From Sinomonas notoginsengisoli (GTDB lineage Bacteria; Actinomycetota; Actinomycetes; Actinomycetales; Micrococcaceae), in contig NZ_JAIZDP010000001.1 of assembly GCF_021554725.1 (NCBI RefSeq), forward strand, positions 496,001-560,000: 64,000 nt of DNA, written 5' to 3'. Below, piece by piece: positions 30,389-40,324 of this stretch. The first letter of the stretch is position 1, and the number at the start of each line of letters is the position of its first letter. The translations under genes and the position numbers were made by a program. Under the pieces are notes generated by a model. That model worked only from the letters and a program-made list of their open reading frames with translations, was not told where the DNA came from and ran no database searches.

Positions 30389-31342
30389 GTGCTAGCAATT
30401 GTCTGCCCTGGACAGGGCTCACAGACGCCCGGGTTCCTCGCGCCTTGGCTCGAACTGCCCTCCGTCGCCGACCGCCTCGGCGTGCTCGGCGAGGTCGCGG
30501 GCCTCGATCTCGTGGCCCACGGGACCACGTCCAACGAGGAGACGATCAAGGACACGGCGGTTGCGCAGCCGCTGCTCGTGGCTGCGGGCATCGTTGCGGC
30601 AGAGGCGATGTTCGACGCCGAGCTCTCCGACCTTCCCGTCGTGCTCGCGGGGCATTCGGTGGGCGAGATCACGGCATCCGCCCTCGCCGGCGTCCTCAGT
30701 GCTGAGGACGCGATGCGCTTTGTGGCTGTCCGTGCGCGAGGCATGGCACGGGCCGCTGCCCTCACACCCACCGGCATGAGCGCCGTCGTGGGCGGAGACC
30801 GCGAAGAGGTCCTGTCTGCGATCGCTGCGGCGGGCGCCGAGCCCGCCAATGTGAACGGAGGTGGTCAGATTGTGGCTGCCGGGACGTTCGAGGCACTCCA
30901 GAAGCTCGCGGACAATCCGCCCGCCAAGACACGCGTCATCCCGCTCAAGGTGGCGGGTGCGTTCCACACGCAGCACATGGCCTCCGCGGTCGCCGATCTC
31001 GAGGCCCTCCGCCCGGACCTCACGGTTCGTGACCCAGATGTTCCACTTCTGTCGAATTTCGACGGCGCCGAGGTCACCTCGGGCGATGCCGCAGTCGCGA
31101 GCCTGGTGGCTCAGGTGTCGCGGCCGGTCCGGTGGGACCTCTGCATGGAGACCCTGGTGGACCGCGGGGTCACCGGCCTCATCGAGCTGGCCCCGGCCGG
31201 CACCCTCGTCGGCCTCGCAAAGCGAGGCATGCCGGGTGTGAAGACGGTGGCCCTCAAGACCCCTGCCGACGTCGATGCTGCCCTTGCGCTGTTCGCCGCC
31301 GACGCCATGGGCGACGCCCAGACCAACAAGGAGACAGTGTGA
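30389..31342 (+). CDS. fabD: malonyl-CoA:ACP acyltransferase
   Basis: Transfers malonyl from CoA to acyl carrier protein, supplying the extender for FASII. It is 317 residues; active-site Ser90 lies in the AGHSVGEITA elbow and the catalytic His193 in AGAFHTQHM. GTG at 30389 starts LAIVCPGQGSQTPG, the conserved N-terminus; GGAAAG lies about 10 bases upstream. It is first gene of the fabD-fabH-acpP-fabF operon, with the next start overlapping its stop. Confidence 0.95.
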   Translation: MLAIVCPGQGSQTPGFLAPWLELPSVADRLGVLGEVAGLDLVAHGTTSNEETIKDTAVAQPLLVAAGIVAAEAMFDAELSDLPVVLAGHSVGEITASALAGVLSAEDAMRFVAVRARGMARAAALTPTGMSAVVGGDREEVLSAIAAAGAEPANVNGGGQIVAAGTFEALQKLADNPPAKTRVIPLKVAGAFHTQHMASAVADLEALRPDLTVRDPDVPLLSNFDGAEVTSGDAAVASLVAQVSRPVRWDLCMETLVDRGVTGLIELAPAGTLVGLAKRGMPGVKTVALKTPADVDAALALFAADAMGDAQTNKETV

Positions 31343-32400
31343 ACATGCCCACGCTGAAGCAGGCCGAGACCCACCCCCACGCCCGGATCGTCGGCATCGG
31401 CGGATACCGTCCGTCCATCGTCGTCACCAATGACGACGTCTGCCAGTGGATCGACTCCTCTGACGAGTGGATCCGGCAGCGCACCGGCATTGTGACCCGC
31501 CGCCGGGCGCCTGAAGACGTCAGCGTCCTCGACATGGCCGAGGGCGCGTCCCGCGAAGCGCTCGTCTCGGCAGGGATTGACGGGAGCCAGCTCGGCGCGA
31601 TCATCGTCTCGACCGTCTCCCACCCGTACGCAACGCCGTCGGCCGCTGCGGCCCTCGCCGACCGCCTCGGCGCGACCCCTGCACCCGCCTACGACATCTC
31701 GGCAGCCTGCGCCGGCTACTGCTATGGAATTGCTCAGGGCGACGCGCTGGTGCGGGCCGGGGCCGCAGACTACGTCCTCGTGGTCGGCGCCGAGAAGCTC
31801 AGTGACTTCATCGACAACACCGAGCGGAGCATGTCCTTCCTGCTCGGCGACGGGGCAGGCGCGGTCGTGATCGGCCCGTCCGACACTCCCGGGATCGGCC
31901 CGTCCGTGTGGGGCTCCGATGGGAGCAAGTGGAACACCATCGGGATGACGCACTCCCTCCTGGACATCCGTGACCTCTCCGACGAGGCCGAGCGCAACGG
32001 AGCCGGCAACGCCGCCGCGGTCCTGGGCACGGAGGCCAAGATCTGGCCGACCCTCCGCCAGGACGGCCAAAGCGTGTTCCGCTGGGCGGTATGGGAGATG
32101 GCGAAGATGGCCAAGCGCGCGCTGGAGTCCGCCGGCATCGGCCCAGAGGACCTTGCGGCCTTCATCCCGCATCAGGCCAACATGCGGATTATCGACGAGA
32201 TGGTCAAGCAGCTCAAGCTGCCTGAGACGGTCCTAGTCGCCCGGGACATCGCCGACTCCGGCAACACCTCGGCGGCATCCATCCCGCTCGCCACGATTCG
32301 CCTGCTGGAGGAGCATCCGGAACTCCATGGCAAGCTCGCCCTGCAGATCGGCTTCGGCGCGGGCCTCGTATTCGGTGCCCAGGTCGTGGCCCTCCCGTAA
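31339..32400 (+). CDS. fabH: 3-oxoacyl-ACP synthase III
   Basis: Initiates fatty-acid synthesis by condensing a short acyl-CoA with malonyl-ACP. The catalytic triad is visible: Cys in SAACAGYCYG, His in IPHQANMR, Asn in DSGNTSAAS. The primer preference, probably branched acyl-CoA in this group, is not readable here. Two starts are possible: GTG 31339, with AAGGAG 5 bases upstream and a GTGA overlap with the fabD stop, or ATG 31345, which is 11 bases from the same site. I prefer GTG for spacing. 353 residues. Confidence 0.95.
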   Translation: MNMPTLKQAETHPHARIVGIGGYRPSIVVTNDDVCQWIDSSDEWIRQRTGIVTRRRAPEDVSVLDMAEGASREALVSAGIDGSQLGAIIVSTVSHPYATPSAAAALADRLGATPAPAYDISAACAGYCYGIAQGDALVRAGAADYVLVVGAEKLSDFIDNTERSMSFLLGDGAGAVVIGPSDTPGIGPSVWGSDGSKWNTIGMTHSLLDIRDLSDEAERNGAGNAAAVLGTEAKIWPTLRQDGQSVFRWAVWEMAKMAKRALESAGIGPEDLAAFIPHQANMRIIDEMVKQLKLPETVLVARDIADSGNTSAASIPLATIRLLEEHPELHGKLALQIGFGAGLVFGAQVVALP

Positions 32401-32501
32401 GACCATGGCGCACCCCGCCCGGGGTGAGCCGAGACCACGCCGCGGAACGCGGCTGGAACCCTGATCCGGCGGAGCGCCGGGAACCAAGAGAAGGAGCCGA
32501 C

Positions 32502-32747
32502 ATGGCAACGAACGAAGAGATCCTCGCCGGTCTGGCCGAGATCGTCAACGAGGAGACTGGCCTCGCCACCGACGCGGTCCAGCCCGACAAGTCGTTCACG
32601 GATGACCTCGACATCGACTCGATCTCGATGATGACCATCGTGGTCAACGCCGAGGAGAAGTTCGGTGTCCGCATCCCCGACGAGGAGGTCAAGAACCTCA
32701 CGACCGTCGGCGACGCTGTCGACTTCATTGCCAAGGCCCAGGCCTGA
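32502..32747 (+). CDS. acpP: acyl carrier protein
   Basis: Carrier protein of 81 residues that holds growing acyl chains on a phosphopantetheine arm attached to Ser40 in DDLDIDSISMM. Very acidic four-helix protein of standard length. ATG at 32502 has AAGGAG 5-6 bases upstream. It lies between fabH and fabF in the FASII operon. Confidence 0.96.
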   Translation: MATNEEILAGLAEIVNEETGLATDAVQPDKSFTDDLDIDSISMMTIVVNAEEKFGVRIPDEEVKNLTTVGDAVDFIAKAQA

Positions 32748-32845
32748 GGACGTCACCTCGGCGGCCGGCGCCCCGTGCGCCGGCCGCTTCCTTTCTCCCG
32801 CCGGAGCTTCTCTGGCATCCTCCGCACCACGGAAAGTAGCAATGC

Positions 32846-34081
32846 ATGGCTCGCAAAGTTGTTGTGACCGGCCTCGGCGCCACGACGCCGATCGGCGGCG
32901 ACGTACCCACCCTGTGGCAGAACGCCCTCAAGGGAGTCTCCGGGGTCAGCAGACTCACCGATGACTGGGTCGAGCAGTACGAGCTGCCCGTCAAGATTGC
33001 CGCCAAGCTTTCCACTCCCGCCGAAGAGGTCCTCAGCCGCGTCGAGATGAAGCGGATGGATCCCTCCACCCAGTACGGCGTCATTGCCGCACGGGAGGCG
33101 TGGAAGGATTCCGGGATCGAGGAAATCGACCACGACCGGCTCGCGGTGGCATTTGCCACCGGCATCGGCGGCGTGTGGACTCTCCTGAACGGGTGGGACA
33201 CCCTCAAAGAGAAGGGCCCCCGCAGAGTCCTGCCGATGACTGTCCCCATGCTGATGCCCAACGGTGTCGCTGCTGCCGTGAGCCTGGACCTCGGGGCTCG
33301 GGCCGGTGCCCACACGCCCGTTTCGGCATGCGCCTCCGGCACCGAGGCCATGGCTGTCGGGCAGGACCTCATCCGATCGGGCAAGGCTGACGTGGTCATG
33401 GTCGGCGGTGCGGAGGCGGCGATCCATCCCATGCCTCTTGCCTCGTTCGCCGCGATGCAGGCGCTGTCCAAGCGCAACGACGATCCCGAGCATGCCTCCC
33501 GCCCGTATGACATCGATCGGGACGGGTTTGTCATGGGCGAGGGCGCCGGGGCTCTCGTGCTAGAGGCCGAAGAGCATGCACTCGCCCGCGGCGCACGGAT
33601 CTACGCAGAGCTTGCCGGCACTTCCGTCACGGCCGACGCTTACCACATCACCGCCCCCGATCCCGAGGGTCTCGGTGCGACGCGCGCGCTCAAGGCAGCG
33701 ATGTTCGATGCGCGGGTCCAGCCTGAGGATGTCGTGCATGTCAATGCCCACGCCACGTCGACCCCTGTGGGCGACAAGCCGGAGTACACAGCGCTCAAGG
33801 CCGCCCTTGGCGCCCACGTGGACGGTGTGGCGGTCTCTGCCACCAAGTCCCAGATGGGGCATCTCCTCGGGGCGTCGGGTGCGGTCGAAGCTGTCCTCAC
33901 TGTTCTGGCGGTCAAGGAGCGGCGCGCACCCGCAACGATCAACCTCGACCATCAGGATCCCGAGATCCCGCTGGATGTGGTCACGACGGCGCGGGAACTT
34001 CCTGAGGGCGACATCATTGCCCTCAGCAACTCGTTCGGCTTCGGCGGGCACAACGCAGTCATCGTGATCCGCAACCACTGA
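32846..34081 (+). CDS. fabF: 3-oxoacyl-ACP synthase II
   Basis: Elongating condensing enzyme of 411 residues. The triad is Cys162 in SACASGTEAM, His in NAHATSTPVGD and His in KSQMGHLLGASG, with the C-terminal GFGGHN loop. ATG at 32846 follows GGAAAG; another ATG at 32842 is out of frame. Last gene of the operon, followed by a strong terminator. No fabG, fabZ or fabI is in the window, so the reductive steps are encoded elsewhere. Confidence 0.96.
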   Translation: MARKVVVTGLGATTPIGGDVPTLWQNALKGVSGVSRLTDDWVEQYELPVKIAAKLSTPAEEVLSRVEMKRMDPSTQYGVIAAREAWKDSGIEEIDHDRLAVAFATGIGGVWTLLNGWDTLKEKGPRRVLPMTVPMLMPNGVAAAVSLDLGARAGAHTPVSACASGTEAMAVGQDLIRSGKADVVMVGGAEAAIHPMPLASFAAMQALSKRNDDPEHASRPYDIDRDGFVMGEGAGALVLEAEEHALARGARIYAELAGTSVTADAYHITAPDPEGLGATRALKAAMFDARVQPEDVVHVNAHATSTPVGDKPEYTALKAALGAHVDGVAVSATKSQMGHLLGASGAVEAVLTVLAVKERRAPATINLDHQDPEIPLDVVTTARELPEGDIIALSNSFGFGGHNAVIVIRNH

Positions 34082-34092
34082 CCTGCATGCTG

Positions 34093-34132
34093 CAGCGAAG
34101 GGGACCCTCCGATCGGCGGGTCCCCTTCGCTG
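34093..34132. terminator. bidirectional terminator after fabF
   Basis: A 15-bp perfect stem CAGCGAAGGGGACCC (34093-34107) with its complement at 34118-34132, between convergent fabF and the DUF3145 gene. Confidence 0.88.
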
Positions 34133-34151
34133 TGGAGGATGGATCTGGACG

Positions 34152-34655
34152 TCAGCCGACCTGATGGAGCCAACGGACGGGCGCGCCCTCGGCCGCGTGG
34201 CGGAATGGCTCGAGTTCCTCGTCCCAGGCCTCGCCGAGGGCGAGGGAGAGCTCTTGATAGACGACGGCGGGGTCCCCTGCACCGGATTCGTACGCGTAAC
34301 GGATCCGATCCTCGGAGACGACGACATTGCCGTGGACGTCCGTCATGGCGTGGAAGATGCCGAGCTCGGGGGTGTGGGACCACCGGGCACCGTCCACGCC
34401 CGGGCTCGGCGCTTCGGTCACCTCGTAGCGCAGATGCGTCCAGCCGCGCAGCGCCGACGCCAGCCGCGCCCCGGTGCCGGGCTTGCCGGCCCAGGACATT
34501 TCGGCGCGCAACATTCCCGGAGCGGCAGGCTGGGCCGTCCAGTCGAGGTCCGTGCGCTTGTCAACGACCGAGCTGATGGCCCACTCGACGTGGGGGCACA
34601 GCGCGCTCGGTGCCGAGTGCACGAACAGCAGACCACGGGTCATCACTGCAGACAT
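34152..34655 (-). CDS. DUF3145 family protein
   Basis: Conserved actinobacterial protein of 167 residues, recognised by the N-terminal MTRGLLFVHSAPSALCPHVE and the LDWTAQPAAPGMLRAEMSW block. Often found beside fabF; function unknown. ATG at 34655 has GGAGG 5 bases upstream, which decides against the ATG at 34667 (which overlaps that site). Convergent with fabF, so not part of the FASII transcript. Confidence 0.85.
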   Translation of the reverse strand: MSAVMTRGLLFVHSAPSALCPHVEWAISSVVDKRTDLDWTAQPAAPGMLRAEMSWAGKPGTGARLASALRGWTHLRYEVTEAPSPGVDGARWSHTPELGIFHAMTDVHGNVVVSEDRIRYAYESGAGDPAVVYQELSLALGEAWDEELEPFRHAAEGAPVRWLHQVG

Positions 34656-34845
34656 TCCATCCTCCATCGCTGTCGGTACGTCTTCCCCTACGACCGTCAG
34701 CTGGCGGTGTCCATCGATCCGCGGCTATGAAATTGTCCCGCTCGGTTGCGACGCCCGCATGAAGTGTCTTCACGAGGGCCCGCACCAAGCGGTTTCCCAA
34801 CCATTCTGCCGGACGCCGTGGCGATGCGCCAGTGCGGCCCGCCGA

Positions 34846-35778
34846 CTATGCGCGCGGATGGGCCGCGATATAGCTGGCCCGGAGGCGCTCGACCGAAACG
34901 TGCGTGTACAGCTGGGTGGTCGCGAGGCTCGCATGGCCCAGTAGCTCCTGCACGCTGCGGAGATCAGCCCCTCCGTCGAGGAGATGGGTTGCCGCTGTGT
35001 GTCTGAGTGTGTGCGGCCCACGCGCCGACGTGTCGCCCAACCCGCGGAGCGCACGGTCGACGACCTCGCGCGCCTGCCTCTGCCCGAGCCGGGCACCACG
35101 CCTTCCGAGGAAGAGCGCGGCTCCGCTGTGGGCGTTCGCCAGCGCGACGCGTGCGCTTAGCCATTCGGTGAGGGCCTCACCGGCAGGTGCTCCGAAGGGG
35201 ACTGTGCGCTCCTTGTCGCCTTTGCCGAGGACCCTGAGGGTACGCCTTTCGAAGTCGACGTCGTCGACGTCCAGCCCCACGAGTTCACCGACTCGGACCC
35301 CGGTGGCATACAGCACCTCGATGAGGGCCAGATCGCGAACGGCGACCGCGTCGCCGCACCCCGCCTCAACCGCCGCATCATCGACGAGTCGCCGCGCCTG
35401 GCCTTGATGGAGGACCTCGGGAAGGTTCTGCTGCCGTTTGGGAGCCGCGAGGCGGATCGAGGGGTCCGAGTGGATGAGCGACTCCCGTGCGGCCCAGCCG
35501 AGGAATGACCTCGCCGCGGCAGATCTGCGCGCGAGCGTGGACCGGGAGAGCCCGGAGTCGCTCTGGCGCCCAAGCCACCGGCGCAGCATCGGCAGGTCGA
35601 TCGCCCCCAGATCTACCGCTCCATCCCCGGCGGCGGACTCAAGCATGGACCTCAGGTCGGACTCGTAGGCGCGGACCGTATGGGCTGACCGGGATCGTTC
35701 GAGGGAGAGGTACCGCAAGAAGGCTGCGAGAGGACGGTTCAGCGAATCCGTGACGGACGGCCTGTCCTCGCCTTCCAT
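34846..35778 (-). CDS. xerC: tyrosine recombinase XerC
   Basis: Site-specific recombinase of 310 residues that, with XerD, resolves chromosome dimers at dif. It has an N-terminal SAM-like core-binding domain ([19 protein letters not shown]) and a catalytic domain with Arg in ATGVRVGEL, Lys in [22 protein letters not shown] (His-x-x-Arg), a second His in LLGHASL and the nucleophile Tyr in [11 protein letters not shown] at 35778 has AGGAG 7 bases upstream. It follows dprA on the same strand. Not part of a mobile element as far as seen. Confidence 0.93.
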   Translation of the reverse strand: MEGEDRPSVTDSLNRPLAAFLRYLSLERSRSAHTVRAYESDLRSMLESAAGDGAVDLGAIDLPMLRRWLGRQSDSGLSRSTLARRSAAARSFLGWAARESLIHSDPSIRLAAPKRQQNLPEVLHQGQARRLVDDAAVEAGCGDAVAVRDLALIEVLYATGVRVGELVGLDVDDVDFERRTLRVLGKGDKERTVPFGAPAGEALTEWLSARVALANAHSGAALFLGRRGARLGQRQAREVVDRALRGLGDTSARGPHTLRHTAATHLLDGGADLRSVQELLGHASLATTQLYTHVSVERLRASYIAAHPRA

Positions 35779-35957
35779 CGACCTCTCCTCCCGAGCAGAC
35801 CGCCGCGCATTGCGCTGATTCCCCTCCCAACGATCCCCCGAACGATGGGGTCCGCCAAGCCGACACGCCCCGAAGACCGGGATCCTGCTACCGCATGCCG
35901 CCGCTGGTCGAGGCCAACGTTCTCCATGGGGCCTGTAACTGCGGTCGGTTCCCGTCC

Positions 35958-37157
35958 TCAGGCGTCCTGGGTGCGCCGCCACCCGCCCTCGACGCGTTCG
36001 GCGAGGCCTGAGAGCGACAACCTCCCGAGCCCGGCCCGGGTCTCCGCTTCGCTCAGTCCGGCCACCACAGCGAGATGCCCGATCTCGGCGCCTCGGCGCA
36101 CCGGAAGCGCATCAAGGACCATGAGGTCGACGAGCGATAGCCCGTCATGTGGCTTCACGGGTACGGTCCTATCCTCTACAAGCCCCTCACCGGCTTGCCT
36201 GATAAGCTCGTAAGCTTCCTTTGCCTCGGTAACGCACGTTGCGCCATCGCGCAGAAGACGGTGGCATCCGGCCGAGTTGGCGCTGTACACGGAGCCGGGG
36301 ACCGCGGCGACGTGACGGCCTAGGTCCACGGCCCTACGCGCAGTGCTCAAGGCGCCGGACCGCCAGCGCGCCTCCACCACGATCGTCAGTGCCGACATCG
36401 CCGCGATGAGACGATTGCGCTTCAGGAATCGATGTTTTGACGGAGAGGCCCCCGGCGGGAGCTCGGACACAAGGTGCCCGCGCTTGGCGATCTCGCGCAG
36501 CAGGTCCTCATTGCCTGATGGGTAGTAGCGGTCTGCCCCTCCGGCAAGTACGGCGACGGTGGGCACAGCCGGGCCAGACGAGGTGAGCGCAGCCCGGTGT
36601 GCCTGCCCGTCGATCCCATATGCACCACCGCTGATCACCGTGAGGCCCTGGTCAGCGAGTCCCCGTGCCAGCTCGCCTGCGACGGACAGGCCATAGCCCG
36701 TGGCATCCCTCGAGCCGACGATTGCGACAGTTCGCTCATAGTGCGGCAAGGGCTCCTCACCGCGCACCCACAGGCATAGCGGAGCCTCCGCTCCAAGGTC
36801 CACGAGGCCCTCGGGCCATTCGGGGTCTTCCGGAATGACCAGCCGGCCCCCGAACCGGGCTATCGATTCCACGTCCCGTTCAGGTGCGAGATGCTCAACA
36901 CGAGGACGCCACCTCTCAAGCGCTGCCGACATGGTGCCAACGGCGTTCCCAGTCCGCTCCCCTGTTGATCCCCCACGGGTCCCGGCAGCCTCACCGAGGA
37001 CCCTCGCGAGGGATGTCATCTCCTCAGCAGTTGCCCGCCCACAGGCGATCCGAAGAGCGTCCTGAGGCCCAAGCGCCTCTACCAGGAGCGTTCCCATGGC
37101 ATCCAGCGGCTCGAAGAGCCTCGAAAGTGCCGCGCGCGCTAGCCGTGTCTGGTCCAT
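35958..37157 (-). CDS. dprA: DNA-processing protein DprA
   Basis: DNA-binding protein that, in transformable bacteria, protects incoming ssDNA and loads RecA. It is 399 residues: helical N-terminal part, Rossmann-like domain ([45 protein letters not shown]), then a winged-helix C-terminal domain ([18 protein letters not shown]). Two starts compete: ATG 37214 overlaps the comM stop as ATGA but has no ribosome binding site, while ATG 37157 has GGAGG 7-8 bases upstream. I chose 37157. No uptake machinery is in the window. Confidence 0.93.
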   Translation of the reverse strand: MDQTRLARAALSRLFEPLDAMGTLLVEALGPQDALRIACGRATAEEMTSLARVLGEAAGTRGGSTGERTGNAVGTMSAALERWRPRVEHLAPERDVESIARFGGRLVIPEDPEWPEGLVDLGAEAPLCLWVRGEEPLPHYERTVAIVGSRDATGYGLSVAGELARGLADQGLTVISGGAYGIDGQAHRAALTSSGPAVPTVAVLAGGADRYYPSGNEDLLREIAKRGHLVSELPPGASPSKHRFLKRNRLIAAMSALTIVVEARWRSGALSTARRAVDLGRHVAAVPGSVYSANSAGCHRLLRDGATCVTEAKEAYELIRQAGEGLVEDRTVPVKPHDGLSLVDLMVLDALPVRRGAEIGHLAVVAGLSEAETRAGLGRLSLSGLAERVEGGWRRTQDA

Positions 37158-37210
37158 GGCCGCCCCTCCTGCGGTGCCGATCCAGCCGCCGCATACTCGA
37201 TGCTCGCTGC

Positions 37211-38761
37211 TCATGCCGCCGCCACCGCCTGCCGCAGGAGGAGGGCTTGACCCACTTCGTCGTCGCCGGGCCGATCGATCCCGCCCAAGTCAGCCACCGA
37301 CCAAGCCAAGCGCAATACCCTGTCGAATCCGCGCGCTGTCAGCGTGTTGTTGGCCATCGCGCGGTCCAATGACGCCGTGGTGGCGGAATCGAGCCTCAGT
37401 TGACCGCGCAGAAGCCGACCTGGGACTTGGGAATTGGTCTCGAGACCGAAGGGCCGGAGGCGCTCTGCCTGCCGCCGCCGCGCGTCCACCACTCGTGATG
37501 CGACGTCCGCCGTGGCTTCACCGGTGGGCCCGGCGCCGAAGTCGGCAGCCGACAGCTTGTTCACAGGGAGCTGTATGTCCACCCGGTCGAGGAGCGGCCC
37601 AGATATGCGGCTAAAGTAGCGGCGCTTCGCCTGGGCGGTGCAGGTGCATTCAAGGCCTTTTCCAATGCCCTTGCCGCAGGGGCACGGATTGGCAGCGAGG
37701 ATGAGCTGGAACCGCGCCGGATATGCGGCTGTGCCGGCAGCACGATGGATCACGAGCTCGCCGCTCTCGAGCGGCTGGCGCAGTGAGTCGAGGACTCGCC
37801 GCTCGTATTCGGGAGCCTCGTCGAGGAACAGAACTCCTCGATGCGCAAGCGAGGCGGCACCGGGTCTCGGGATACCGGACCCTCCGCCGATGATCGCCGC
37901 TGCGCTGGCGGTGTGGTGTGGGCTCTCGAAGGGGGGCCGCCGGATCAGTCCCCGACCGCTCCCCGCCACCGCCGAGAGCGAGTGGATCGCGGTCACCTCC
38001 ATGGCTGCCTCGTCCTCGAGATCCGGCAGGATTCCCGGAAGCCGCTCGGCAAGCATCGTCTTACCCGCCCCCGGGGGCCCCACCAGCATGAGGTGATGGC
38101 CTCCCGCGGCCGCTACCTCGAGCGCAGCGCGGGCCTCTGACTGCCCCGAGACATCGCGCAAATCCGGCTCCGCGAGCGGTGTGGGCCTCGCGCTCATCTC
38201 CGCCTCACTCCTGTCGACTGACTGAGCGGGTGGGACAGCCACCGCCTTGGGATCTGCGCCAAGGTCGAGCGCGAGCTGCCCTAGCGACGCGTAGGAATGC
38301 ACGCGCGCCCCGGGGACGAGCTCAGCCTCCTGCGCATTCGCGAGTGCGACCACGACGTCGGGACGACCGCAGCGCACGGCAGCCATGACCGCCGGGAGGA
38401 CGCCTCGCACGGACCGCAGCTGCCCATCGAGGCCGAGCTCTGCGAGGAACACGACGCCAGCGGGCGGCCTGAGGTCCCCCGCAGCAGCGAGGGACGCGAC
38501 CGCTATGGCCAGATCGAAGCCCGTGCCACGCTTGGGAAGCGATGCGGGAATCAGGTTCACGGTGAGCTTGCGCCTGCTCAACGGGAGCCCACTGTTCTTC
38601 GCCGCGCTTCGGATACGCTCACGGGCCTCGTTCAGCGCAGAGTCGGGCAGACCAAGCAGGACGAAGTTCGGGAGCGTCTGCCCGATATCGGCCTCGACTT
38701 CCACGAGATACCCGTTGAGGCCCACGAGTGCCACACCGAGAGCCCTGCCGACGCCGCTCAT
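37211..38761 (-). CDS. comM: YifB/ComM family Mg-chelatase-like AAA+ ATPase
   Basis: AAA+ helicase-like protein of 516 residues; ComM promotes branch migration during natural transformation in Gram-negative bacteria. It has the N-terminal ChlI-like domain (VGLNGYLVEVEADIGQTLPN), Walker A GPPGAGKTMLAERLPG, HHTASAAAIIGGG, Walker B GVLFLDEAPEY, a CPCG...CTC cysteine segment and a C-terminal helical domain. ATG at 38761 shares one base with the yraN stop (TGATG), so translation is coupled. Same unit as yraN and dprA. Confidence 0.93.
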   Translation of the reverse strand: MSGVGRALGVALVGLNGYLVEVEADIGQTLPNFVLLGLPDSALNEARERIRSAAKNSGLPLSRRKLTVNLIPASLPKRGTGFDLAIAVASLAAAGDLRPPAGVVFLAELGLDGQLRSVRGVLPAVMAAVRCGRPDVVVALANAQEAELVPGARVHSYASLGQLALDLGADPKAVAVPPAQSVDRSEAEMSARPTPLAEPDLRDVSGQSEARAALEVAAAGGHHLMLVGPPGAGKTMLAERLPGILPDLEDEAAMEVTAIHSLSAVAGSGRGLIRRPPFESPHHTASAAAIIGGGSGIPRPGAASLAHRGVLFLDEAPEYERRVLDSLRQPLESGELVIHRAAGTAAYPARFQLILAANPCPCGKGIGKGLECTCTAQAKRRYFSRISGPLLDRVDIQLPVNKLSAADFGAGPTGEATADVASRVVDARRRQAERLRPFGLETNSQVPGRLLRGQLRLDSATTASLDRAMANNTLTARGFDRVLRLAWSVADLGGIDRPGDDEVGQALLLRQAVAAA

Positions 38762-39117
38762 CACGCCACGCCCTTGAGGTGCTCGAGGACCGACTGCGCA
38801 CCTGCCGGGCCGGTCACAGCGACGACGTCGATGCGTCTCGCGTCGCTGCGCACTCCATGTCCCTCGGCCCACGCTCCCAGAAGGCGGATGATGCGTCCCA
38901 GCTTGCAGGCATCGACCGCCTCGAAAGGGTGCCCATAGTCCCACGAACGCCGCGCCTTGACCTCGACCGCCACGAGTGCGCCCGCATCGGCGGCGACGAT
39001 GTCCAGCTCGCCGCCCGAACCCCGCCAATTGCGGTCCAGAATCACCGCGCCCGTCGCCCGAAGGTACTCTTCCGCGAGTCGTTCCCCGCGCTGACCGAGT
39101 CTGTCCTTAGCTCTCAT
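38761..39117 (-). CDS. YraN/UPF0102 family putative endonuclease
   Basis: Small protein of 118 residues with a PD-(D/E)xK-type nuclease core: GSGGELDIVAADAG (catalytic Asp) and VAVEVKARR (Glu-x-Lys), after the helix RGERLAEEYLRATGA. Activity is inferred from fold only. ATG at 39117 lacks a clear ribosome binding site. First gene of the yraN-comM-dprA unit. Confidence 0.9.
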   Translation of the reverse strand: MRAKDRLGQRGERLAEEYLRATGAVILDRNWRGSGGELDIVAADAGALVAVEVKARRSWDYGHPFEAVDACKLGRIIRLLGAWAEGHGVRSDARRIDVVAVTGPAGAQSVLEHLKGVA

Positions 39118-39218
39118 GGGACCAGACTCGCCCCTCGGCGATCCGGCGGGGAACGGGGATTTTGCGCTATGTGGACGACTCGCCGAGGCATACTCCTGTG
39201 GAGGAGAAGCCAGCGGCC

Positions 39219-39542
39219 TCAGGTACCCAGGCCGCCCTTGGGAAGGCCCAGATCCTCAACCTTGGGAAGCTCCTCCACATTGACATCCTTGAAGGTGATG
39301 ACCCGCACGCTCTTGACGAAACGCGCACTCCGGTACACGTCCCAGACCCATGCGTCCTGGAGGGTGAGGTCGAAGTACACCTCGCCGTCGGCCGAGCGGG
39401 CTTGGAGGTCTACATGGTTGGCGAGGTAGAACCGGCGCTCCGTCTCCACCACGTAGCTGAACAGAGAGATGACGTCCCGATACTCGCGGTAGAGCTGGAG
39501 CTCCATGTCCGTCTCATAGTTCTCAAGGTCTTCGGCGCTCAT
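39219..39542 (-). CDS. DUF2469 family protein
   Basis: Actinobacterial protein of 107 residues, acidic and aromatic-rich (MELQLYREYRDVISLFSYVV, VYFDLTLQDAWVWDVYR), of unknown function. It is very well conserved in this phylum, always beside rnhB. Its ATG overlaps the rnhB stop as ATGA (39539-39542). Confidence 0.88.
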   Translation of the reverse strand: MSAEDLENYETDMELQLYREYRDVISLFSYVVETERRFYLANHVDLQARSADGEVYFDLTLQDAWVWDVYRSARFVKSVRVITFKDVNVEELPKVEDLGLPKGGLGT

Positions 39543-40324
39543 AGTCCTATCTTCCTCCCCGTGAAATCTGCGTCGGCCTCGAGGACGACCTCGTCCGCGA
39601 GCCCCTCGCACACTGCGGTGCCGAGATGCCACGAACGGCGATGCAGGACAGTGGGCCCATGCTCGAGGATCGCTGCCCGGTGCTCGGGAGTCGCGTAGCC
39701 TTTGTTCACAGCCCAGCCGAACCGGGGATCATCCGTGCCGTAGCGGATCATGAGTTCGTCGCGTGCAACCTTGGCCACGATGCTCGCTGCGGCGACCGCT
39801 TGGCACGAGAGGTCCGCCTTGATCGTCGTCTGGACGGGGAGCACCGGCAGTGCCATCGGCGGGTCGAAGAGTGAGCTCTGGCCGCCGCGCGAGAGCCAGT
39901 CGTAGTTCCCATCGAGATGGACGACGTCAGGAACGACGCCGGACGCTGCGAGCTCCTCGAGGGCCCGCACGCCGGCGAGGCGGAGCGCCTCCATGAGCCC
40001 GACCGCGTCGATCTCCTCGGCGCTGGCCTGCCCGACCGCGGCGCCGATGCCCCACGAGCGGATGAGCGGTACGAGCTCCACACGCCGCTCAGGCGTGAGG
40101 AGCTTGCTGTCCCGGAGGACCGTACGCGTCACCACACTGCGAGCATCGACCACGACGACACCGACGGTGACCGGACCGGCCAAGGCTCCCCGGCCCACCT
40201 CGTCGCATCCCGCGACGAGTGGCCCGTAGGCGGAGGCAAGCCTGTTGACGAAGCGCAGGGTCGGTGCTGAGGCCCTTCTCGGCACCGCTCCGTGTGCCTT
40301 CCCGGCTGCTACGCGGATACTCAT
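39539..40324 (-). CDS. rnhB: ribonuclease HII
   Basis: Endonuclease of 261 residues that nicks RNA in RNA-DNA hybrids and removes misincorporated ribonucleotides. Catalytic acids are visible in AGCDEVGRGALAGP (Asp41, Glu42), VHLDGNYDWL and the KVARDELM helix. The N-terminal ~30 residues are a basic extension. Its ATG overlaps the lepB stop as ATGA (40321-40324), so the order lepB-rnhB-DUF2469 is one coupled unit. Confidence 0.94.
   Translation of the reverse strand: MSIRVAAGKAHGAVPRRASAPTLRFVNRLASAYGPLVAGCDEVGRGALAGPVTVGVVVVDARSVVTRTVLRDSKLLTPERRVELVPLIRSWGIGAAVGQASAEEIDAVGLMEALRLAGVRALEELAASGVVPDVVHLDGNYDWLSRGGQSSLFDPPMALPVLPVQTTIKADLSCQAVAAASIVAKVARDELMIRYGTDDPRFGWAVNKGYATPEHRAAILEHGPTVLHRRSWHLGTAVCEGLADEVVLEADADFTGRKIGL

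Noticed and set aside
34846-35778. tyrosine recombinase as sign of an integrated element
   Set aside because: Full XerC match in a conserved dprA-comM neighbourhood; no attachment repeats, phage genes or composition change.
37157-37214. dprA start at 37214 overlapping comM (ATGA)
   Set aside because: Coupling would fit, but there is no ribosome binding site there, while ATG 37157 has GGAGG. Kept as the alternative.
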